From an uncultured Eisenbergiella sp. (GTDB taxonomy: Bacteria; Bacillota; Clostridia; Lachnospirales; Lachnospiraceae), in the NCBI GenBank assembly GCA_910585455.1, contig CAJUEL010000024.1:5143-69142 (forward strand): a stretch of DNA of 64,000 nucleotides, written 5' to 3'. Of the stretch, positions 59,293 to 64,000 are shown piece by piece (within the stretch, counting starts at the first letter, position 1; each line of letters opens with the position of its first letter). The notes beneath the pieces are model-generated. The model worked only from the letters and a program-made list of their open reading frames with translations, was not told where the DNA came from and did not search any database. A program made the position numbers and the translations under genes.

Positions 59293-59386
59293 TCCGCATA
59301 TTTCCGCGCATTTATCTGCATTTGGGGCTTGCTTTTTACGGCGCTCTGAGTGATAGATGGTGTGCGGACAAAAGAAAGGAGCAAAA

Positions 59387-60232
59387 ATGAGCTTGCAGCA
59401 CAATTACAATAAAAGCGGCACTGAACGGAAAGCACTGGTGCAGGCGGTCAGTGAGATATCCGGTCAGCCTGCGGTATATCAGGGGGCGCCAACATTTGCC
59501 TATGCGGTCGGGGGATATACCATAGATATAAATGGCGTACTTACTGTCAGTGACGGCACAGCCCCGGAGGAAACCGCCCGGCTGGTTGACGGCCTGCAGG
59601 AGCGGGGATACATACCGGAGAGCAATGGGGATACTCCTGCGGAAAATACTGCCGGAGATACCTTTGAAGGTTCTGCGGATAAGGGGGATTCCGATTCCGT
59701 GGAGACAGCGGACAACGCTGATGAAGAGAATACGCTGACCATAGAGATCCCCAAAGCCGGTTTTACCGATACCGCGCTGGAAAACCTGCATAAGATTATC
59801 GCCAGTAAGGAGTCCCTGTTAAAGAGAGCCCTTGGGACTGATAAGATCCCCGTCATTGATACGGGAGAAACCCTGAGGTTCCCATGGTTTAACCTGGACG
59901 GGCTGAATGGTGAGGCTGATGCCTACAGCCGTCTCATCGCCGCCCTCTGTAAGATGGCAAAAGAGCGGAAACGTGTTACCGCCAGGGAACGCGACACGGA
60001 AAATGACAGGTTCAGCATGCGCCTCTTCCTGGTACAGCTGGGCTTTATCGGGGACGGGTATAAAGCCGCCCGGAAGATACTGCTTAAAAACCTTACCGGC
60101 AACAGCAGCTGGAAATCCGGGCATGCCCCGGAACGCCCTGCTGCGTCCGAAGATGCTGTCAGTAAGGCAGATGAACCGGGAAACGCGCCAGCAGAAATGG
60201 AAAGGGGTGAGACTGATGACGGGCAGCAATAA
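59387..60232 (+). CDS. ICE protein with C-terminal motif shared with the amidoligase
   Basis: 281 aa from ATG 59387 (AGAAAGGAG upstream). The N-terminal 75 residues form a small alpha/beta domain (ALVQAVSEISGQPAVYQGAP), followed by an acidic low-complexity linker and a domain starting TLTIEIPKAGFTDTALENLH. Residues about 215-250 read RFSMRLFLVQLGFIGDGYKA then ARKILLKNLTGNSSWKSG, closely parallel to the amidoligase end (KFAMRVYLNRIGFIGDEFKS). Relatives are sometimes labelled virulence-related protein. Function unknown; the shared motif suggests a common partner or substrate. Confidence 0.65.
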   Translation: MSLQHNYNKSGTERKALVQAVSEISGQPAVYQGAPTFAYAVGGYTIDINGVLTVSDGTAPEETARLVDGLQERGYIPESNGDTPAENTAGDTFEGSADKGDSDSVETADNADEENTLTIEIPKAGFTDTALENLHKIIASKESLLKRALGTDKIPVIDTGETLRFPWFNLDGLNGEADAYSRLIAALCKMAKERKRVTARERDTENDRFSMRLFLVQLGFIGDGYKAARKILLKNLTGNSSWKSGHAPERPAASEDAVSKADEPGNAPAEMERGETDDGQQ

Positions 60233-60449
60233 CTTTCCCGGCCGGGAAACAGTAGAGCGGATACGGAAAATGTATCCAAAAGGCTGCCGGGTGGAGCTGT
60301 TACAAATGGATGACCCGTACAGCCGCCTTAAACCTGGCGATAGGGGAACAGTAAACTCAGTGGACGATACCGGCACGGTATTTGTCAGCTGGGACTGTGG
60401 CTCCGGCCTCGGTGTTATTTACGGTACTGACCGGATACGCAGGATATAG
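60216..60449 (+). CDS. DUF4314 family small protein
   Basis: 77 aa; the core VERIRKMYPKGCRVELLQMD, DPYSRLKPGDRGTVNSVDD and VFVSWDCGSGLGVIYGTDRI form a small SH3-like beta-barrel, as in DUF4314. It starts 17 bp before the previous gene ends (AAAGGGGTGAGACTG before ATG) and is the last gene of the run before a stem-loop at 60460. Confidence 0.8.
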   Translation: MTGSNNFPGRETVERIRKMYPKGCRVELLQMDDPYSRLKPGDRGTVNSVDDTGTVFVSWDCGSGLGVIYGTDRIRRI

Positions 60450-60459
60450 CACTTTACAA

Positions 60460-60487
60460 AAGGGGGATTCTTCCGGGAATCCCCCTT
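60460..60487 (+). terminator. Stem-loop before the recombinase genes
   Basis: AAGGGGGATTC pairs with GAATCCCCCTT (11 bp, 6-base loop). A T-run is lacking, so it may be a weak terminator or an mRNA end stabiliser separating the accessory genes from the recombinases. Confidence 0.6.
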
Positions 60488-60515
60488 AAGCACACAAAAA
60501 TGGAGGTAGGGAATC

Positions 60516-61838
60516 ATGATAAAAATCACAAAACTGGAGAAAACGGCACTTACCCCTGTCCAGAGAAAACGCGTGGCGGCTTATGCCCGTGTCTCTTCCG
60601 GTAAGGATGCCCAGCTCCACTCCCTGTCTGCCCAGATCAGTTATTACAATAACTATATCGGCAGCCGGGGCGACTGGCAGCTGGCCGGGATCTATGCAGA
60701 TGAAGCCATGACCGGTACAAAGGATACCCGCCCACAGTTCCAGCGGATGCTGGCGGACTGCAGGGATAAGAGGATTGACATGGTCATCACCAAATCTGTG
60801 ACCCGTCTTGCCCGTAACACGCTCACACTGCTGGAGACAGCACGGGAGCTTAAATCCCTTGGCATTGATATCTTTTTTGAGAAAGAGAACATCCACACCA
60901 TGAGCATGGAAGGCGAGCTGATGCTGACGCTTCTGGCGTCCTTTGCCCAGGAGGAAAGCCGCTCGGTTTCGGAAAACCAGAAATGGCGTATCCGCAAAAA
61001 GTTTGAGCAGGGGCTTTCCACCACCTGCAACATCCTCGGCTACCGTCTGGAAAACGGGGTATTTTATATAATACCCGAAGAAGCAGAGATCGTGCGCCGG
61101 ATATATGATGATTACCTTTCCGGCATGGGGCTCAGCGCCATAGCAAAGAAACTCCGCCGTATGGGTGTCCCGACCAAGCGCAATTCTGAATGGAGCAGGA
61201 ACTCAATTTATCATATCCTCCGGCAGGAAAAATACACTGGCAGCCTGTTGCTGCAGACGACATACCGGAAAGACCATATCAGCAAAAAGCAGATGAAGAA
61301 CCATGGTGAGCTTCCCATGTATTATGTGGCGGACAGCCATGAAGCGATTATAGACAGGGAAACTTTTGAGCGCGTGCAGCAGGAAATCGCGCGGCGCAGG
61401 GAGGTATGTGATTACCGGCCTGCGGCGGGGCCGCATCTATTTACCAGCCTGGTCCTGTGCGGATGCTGTGGCAGGCATTTTTACAGAAAATACACTGCAT
61501 CCGGCAAAAAGTATGCCAGGAAGCCTGTCTGGATCTGCAAGACCGCCATGAACTATGGCAAAGATGCCTGCCCGGCGCAGAGGATCCCGGAGAACATCCT
61601 CATTGCCAGGACATCGGAAATACTGGGCACTGCTGACTGGGACCGTGAAAAACTTATGGAGGCTGTTGTGGAAATCCAGGTGCCGGAACATAACCATCTG
61701 GTATATGTATTCCGGGACGGGCATAAACAGGATGTATTCTGGCGGAACCCATCCCGCAGCGAAAGCTGGACGGAGGAAATGCGGCAGAAAGCCCGGGAAC
61801 ACCAGCTGAAAATCATTGAAGAAAGGAGAAAACCATGA
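60516..61838 (+). CDS. Large serine recombinase 1
   Basis: 440 aa. The resolvase domain begins RVAAYARVSSGKDAQLHSLS with catalytic Ser27; KSVTRLARNTLTLLE carries the active-site Arg residues. The recombinase domain starts near residue 165 (GYRLENGVFYIIPEEAEIVR) and a zinc ribbon SLVLCGCCGRHFYRK...CKTAMNYGKDACPAQ follows at about 310-350. It is shorter than typical large integrases (about 500-550 aa) because the C-terminal coiled coil is reduced. GGAGGTAGG precedes the ATG. Works in excision/integration of the element with the overlapping gene. Confidence 0.93.
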   Translation: MIKITKLEKTALTPVQRKRVAAYARVSSGKDAQLHSLSAQISYYNNYIGSRGDWQLAGIYADEAMTGTKDTRPQFQRMLADCRDKRIDMVITKSVTRLARNTLTLLETARELKSLGIDIFFEKENIHTMSMEGELMLTLLASFAQEESRSVSENQKWRIRKKFEQGLSTTCNILGYRLENGVFYIIPEEAEIVRRIYDDYLSGMGLSAIAKKLRRMGVPTKRNSEWSRNSIYHILRQEKYTGSLLLQTTYRKDHISKKQMKNHGELPMYYVADSHEAIIDRETFERVQQEIARRREVCDYRPAAGPHLFTSLVLCGCCGRHFYRKYTASGKKYARKPVWICKTAMNYGKDACPAQRIPENILIARTSEILGTADWDREKLMEAVVEIQVPEHNHLVYVFRDGHKQDVFWRNPSRSESWTEEMRQKAREHQLKIIEERRKP

Positions 61839-63433
61839 CAGCACCGACCAGGATCGTACAGAAGATTGAAAGCCGCTCCGGCCTGACCGGGCCGGTTCAG
61901 GATGAAGGATACCGTAAAAAACGTGTCGCTGCCTACGCCCGTGTCTCCACTGATTCGGACGAGCAGCTTTCCAGCTATGAAGCCCAGGTGGATTTTTATA
62001 CCCGGCATATCAAAAGCCAGCCGGAATGGGAATTCGTTTCCGTTTATACGGACGAGGGAATCTCCGGCACTAACACCAGAAAACGCGAGGGCTTTAACCG
62101 CATGGTCGCGGATGCCATGGAGGGGAAAATTGACCTGATCCTCACCAAATCCATCAGCCGGTTTGCACGTAACACTGTGGATACCCTGACTACTGTCCGC
62201 CAGCTGAAAGCAAACGGTGTAGAGGTCTATTTTGAGAAAGAGAACATTTACACACTGGATGCCAAAGGCGAGGTGATGATCACGATCATGAGCAGCCTTG
62301 CCCAGGAGGAAAGCCGCTCCATCAGTGAGAATATCACATGGGGCAAGCGCCGGAGCATGGAGGAAGGGAAGTTCAGCCTGGCATATAAGAATTTCCTTGG
62401 CTATGAAAAAGGGGAAGATGGACGGCTTAAAATCGTTGAAGAGGAAGCCAGGATTATCCGGGAAATTTACGCCCTTTTCCTTAAAGGCTGGACAGTCAGG
62501 AAGATTGCCGGGCATCTCACTGCCCAGGGCATACCTACCCCGAAAGGCAGGGAAATCTGGAGCGTTTCTACTATTATGAGTATCCTCCAAAACGAGAAAT
62601 ATAAGGGGGATGCCCTGCTTCAGAAGACCTATACTCCGGATTTTCTCACTAAGAAGGTCAGGAAAAATAAAGGGGAACTACCGCAGTATTATGTAGAGAA
62701 TTCCCATCCTGCCATCATTGACCCGGAAACATTCAACCTGGTGCAGAAGGAGATTGCACGGCGGCGTCCGGACCGGCGCCAGCTCCATAAAAGCAGCCCG
62801 TTCAATGCCAGGATTATCTGTGGCCGCTGTGTCGGCTATTATGGACGTAAAGTCTGGCACAGCAGTAGTAAATATCAGAAAAGCATCTGGCGCTGCAACT
62901 GCAAATATGAGAATGACACTCCATGCACAACGCCAAACCTGGACGAGGAAGAAATCAGGGACGCCTTTGTCATGGCATTTAACCGGATGTTTGCGCATAA
63001 AAGGGAACATACCGCCCGGATGAAGGCACTCCGGAGCACGCTGGCTGATACGGGCGCTTTAGAGTGTCAGCTGGAGAATGCCAGAGCGGAGCACGCCAGT
63101 TTACTCTCCGGCCTGCGCCGCTATATGGAAGAAAACACCCGGCAGGTGCAGGACCAGACGGAGTATAACCGCCGCTTCTCGGAAATGGACAGAGCCTGCC
63201 AGGACGCTGAAGAACGGATGGCGGATATCCAGAAAAAGATTTCTGAACAGCTTGGACGGAAGGAACAGATCCGGCGTTCGCTTGAAATCCTGCATAGGTG
63301 CAGCAACCCCCTGAAAGAATTTGATGCTGATTTATGGGATGCCATGGTTGATACCGTAACGGTATTACAGGATAAGACCCTCGTCTTCCGCTTCCGTGAT
63401 GGGACAAAGATCCAGGTAATGCCAGAAAAATAA
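61835..63433 (+). CDS. Large serine recombinase 2
   Basis: 532 aa, ATGA overlap with the preceding recombinase gene and AAAGGAG upstream. Resolvase domain KRVAAYARVSTDSDEQLSSY with catalytic Ser38; KSISRFARNTVDTLTTV; recombinase domain from about 190 (LGYEKGEDGRLKIVEEEARI); zinc ribbon IICGRCVGYYGRKVWHSSSK...RCNCKYENDTPC at about 330-370; then a long coiled coil (about 400-480). A full-length TnpX/Tndx-type integrase. Paired large serine recombinases in tandem are known for Clostridia elements; this one is the better candidate for the main enzyme. Confidence 0.94.
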   Translation: MTAPTRIVQKIESRSGLTGPVQDEGYRKKRVAAYARVSTDSDEQLSSYEAQVDFYTRHIKSQPEWEFVSVYTDEGISGTNTRKREGFNRMVADAMEGKIDLILTKSISRFARNTVDTLTTVRQLKANGVEVYFEKENIYTLDAKGEVMITIMSSLAQEESRSISENITWGKRRSMEEGKFSLAYKNFLGYEKGEDGRLKIVEEEARIIREIYALFLKGWTVRKIAGHLTAQGIPTPKGREIWSVSTIMSILQNEKYKGDALLQKTYTPDFLTKKVRKNKGELPQYYVENSHPAIIDPETFNLVQKEIARRRPDRRQLHKSSPFNARIICGRCVGYYGRKVWHSSSKYQKSIWRCNCKYENDTPCTTPNLDEEEIRDAFVMAFNRMFAHKREHTARMKALRSTLADTGALECQLENARAEHASLLSGLRRYMEENTRQVQDQTEYNRRFSEMDRACQDAEERMADIQKKISEQLGRKEQIRRSLEILHRCSNPLKEFDADLWDAMVDTVTVLQDKTLVFRFRDGTKIQVMPEK

Positions 63434-63462
63434 GCAGCTAAAATATGCTGCAGGTACTTTAC

Positions 63463-63489
63463 AGCCCGTGGAGCTTTCCGCGGGCTTTC
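63463..63489 (+). terminator. Terminator after recombinase 2
   Basis: AGCCCGTGGA pairs with TCCGCGGGCT (10 bp, one T-G pair, 4-base loop), followed by TTTC. Confidence 0.7.
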
Positions 63490-63505
63490 AATGGGAGGAG
63501 AATGA

Positions 63506-63907
63506 ATGGAAAAACAGAAAAAAGCAGCCTTTTACTGCCATATGTTCCATACATCGTGCAGCTGTTCATATTACCTTGCAAGGGCGGCTGAGCTGCTTAA
63601 GAGCTACCCTGGCATGGATGCGTGGGGGATGGAGATATTCCGGGAAACACGGGCAGGCAGGAATGAACTGAACCGTCTTCAGGATGAAATCAGAGAGGGA
63701 ACGGTAGGAGTGATTATAACCCTGGAGGCGTCCACAATCTCCCGTGACTGGGATGTCTTTGGCAGGTTCATGGAGCTTTGTGAGAAATATAGCGTCCCGG
63801 TATTTTGCCTGGAATGGTGGAAGCATGATGACGATGCCAATAGACAATACCGGATGCTCAAGCTTCTTGAGAGAAACTACTATAAGGATCATGAGGCATT
63901 AAAGTAA
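63506..63907 (+). CDS. Resolvase-like protein with degenerate active site
   Basis: 133 aa, the size of a resolvase catalytic domain alone. The fold pattern is kept (KAAFYCHMFHTSCSC at the first strand, RLQDEIREGTVGVIITLEAS, TISRDWDVFGRFMELCEKYS and VPVFCLEW), but the RVS motif with the catalytic Ser is replaced by CHMFHTS, and there is no DNA-binding domain. GGGAGGAG precedes the ATG. It follows two complete serine recombinases and probably acts as an accessory or control subunit rather than an enzyme. Alternative: a decaying resolvase still in frame. Confidence 0.7.
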   Translation: MEKQKKAAFYCHMFHTSCSCSYYLARAAELLKSYPGMDAWGMEIFRETRAGRNELNRLQDEIREGTVGVIITLEASTISRDWDVFGRFMELCEKYSVPVFCLEWWKHDDDANRQYRMLKLLERNYYKDHEALK

Positions 63908-63946
63908 ATTTATCTGACAGATAACCGAATGGTGATTCGGTGCAGG

Positions 63947-64000
63947 ATCGAGTAGGAGGCGGTGACTAGCCGCCGTCCTCTCACAGCACCGTGCTTACCG
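63947..64000 (-). mobile_element. Group II intron, 3' end (rest outside window)
   Basis: The minus strand shows domain VI and most of domain V: ...GGTAAGCACGGTGCTGTGAG, GGACGGCGGCTAGTCACCGC then CTCCTACTCGAT. It matches the 3' end of the fragment at 40621 except for a few paired changes. Adjacent sequence (63924-63941) is a small ACCGAAT/ATTCGGT hairpin. The intron body would lie to the right of the window. Confidence 0.85.

Overview
The window looks like a chromosomal segment of a Gram-positive gut anaerobe of the Lachnospiraceae (Clostridia). This rests on the YesM/YesN-type two-component pair next to LplB/LplC-type sugar permeases, many glycoside-related genes, Clostridia-type ICE genes, clear AGGAGG ribosome sites and TTGACA/TATAAT promoters with 17-bp spacers. 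No rRNA, tRNA or CRISPR array was seen, so placement below family level is not supported.

Region 1 (1-11.0 kb, + strand) is a carbohydrate uptake locus: the tail of one alpha-galactosidase-like protein, a second complete one, a YesM-type histidine kinase, a solute-binding lipoprotein, a YesN-type AraC response regulator, a second paralogous solute-binding lipoprotein and two permeases. No ATPase is present, as is usual for systems sharing an MsmX-type ATPase. Region 2 (11.1-25.9 kb) holds an orphan KdpDE-like pair, a dehydrogenase/aldo-keto reductase/mutarotase operon, an AraC regulator, a DUF362 protein, a decayed AAA-ATPase-like gene, a double flavodoxin-fold oxidoreductase and a heterodimeric multidrug ABC exporter. 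Region 3 (25.9-36.1 kb, mostly - strand) has a Gfo/Idh/MocA oxidoreductase, a sugar epimerase-like protein, a GH42 beta-galactosidase, an ABC-DUF1854-ABC export system and a 42-aa peptide gene with its own promoter and terminator. Region 4 (36.1-40.6 kb) has a LysR regulator, a two-gene chromate-type transporter and a MATE exporter.

From about 40.6 kb to the end the window is mobile DNA. It begins with the 3' fragment of a group II intron and ends with the 3' tail of another intron copy in the same orientation. The left part (41.2-50.3 kb) is visibly AT-richer and mosaic: a catalytic-domain-only tyrosine integrase, a lipoprotein, small zinc-ribbon proteins, a sigma-like regulator, a decayed DUF2958 gene, two 5'-truncated cassettes of a surface-protein domain, and membrane or secreted proteins, one resembling DUF11 proteins of Saccharibacteria. 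The right part (50.4-63.9 kb, GC-rich, all + strand) is an ICE-like module: MT-A70 methyltransferase, VirD4/TraG-like coupling ATPase, replication-relaxation protein, cytosine methyltransferase, amidoligase, gamma-glutamylcyclotransferase, DUF5049, DUF4314, two large serine recombinases and a degenerate resolvase-like protein.

The most unusual signals are: the two surface-domain cassettes with near-identical ends and different middles; three very long hairpin elements (275-380 bp) sharing a core but with different self-complementary arms; the peptide plus ABC-DUF1854-ABC locus; an inverted repeat framing one small ICE gene; and a substrate-binding protein gene embedded between a sensor kinase and its regulator. 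All calls come from reading the sequence; no database search was run.
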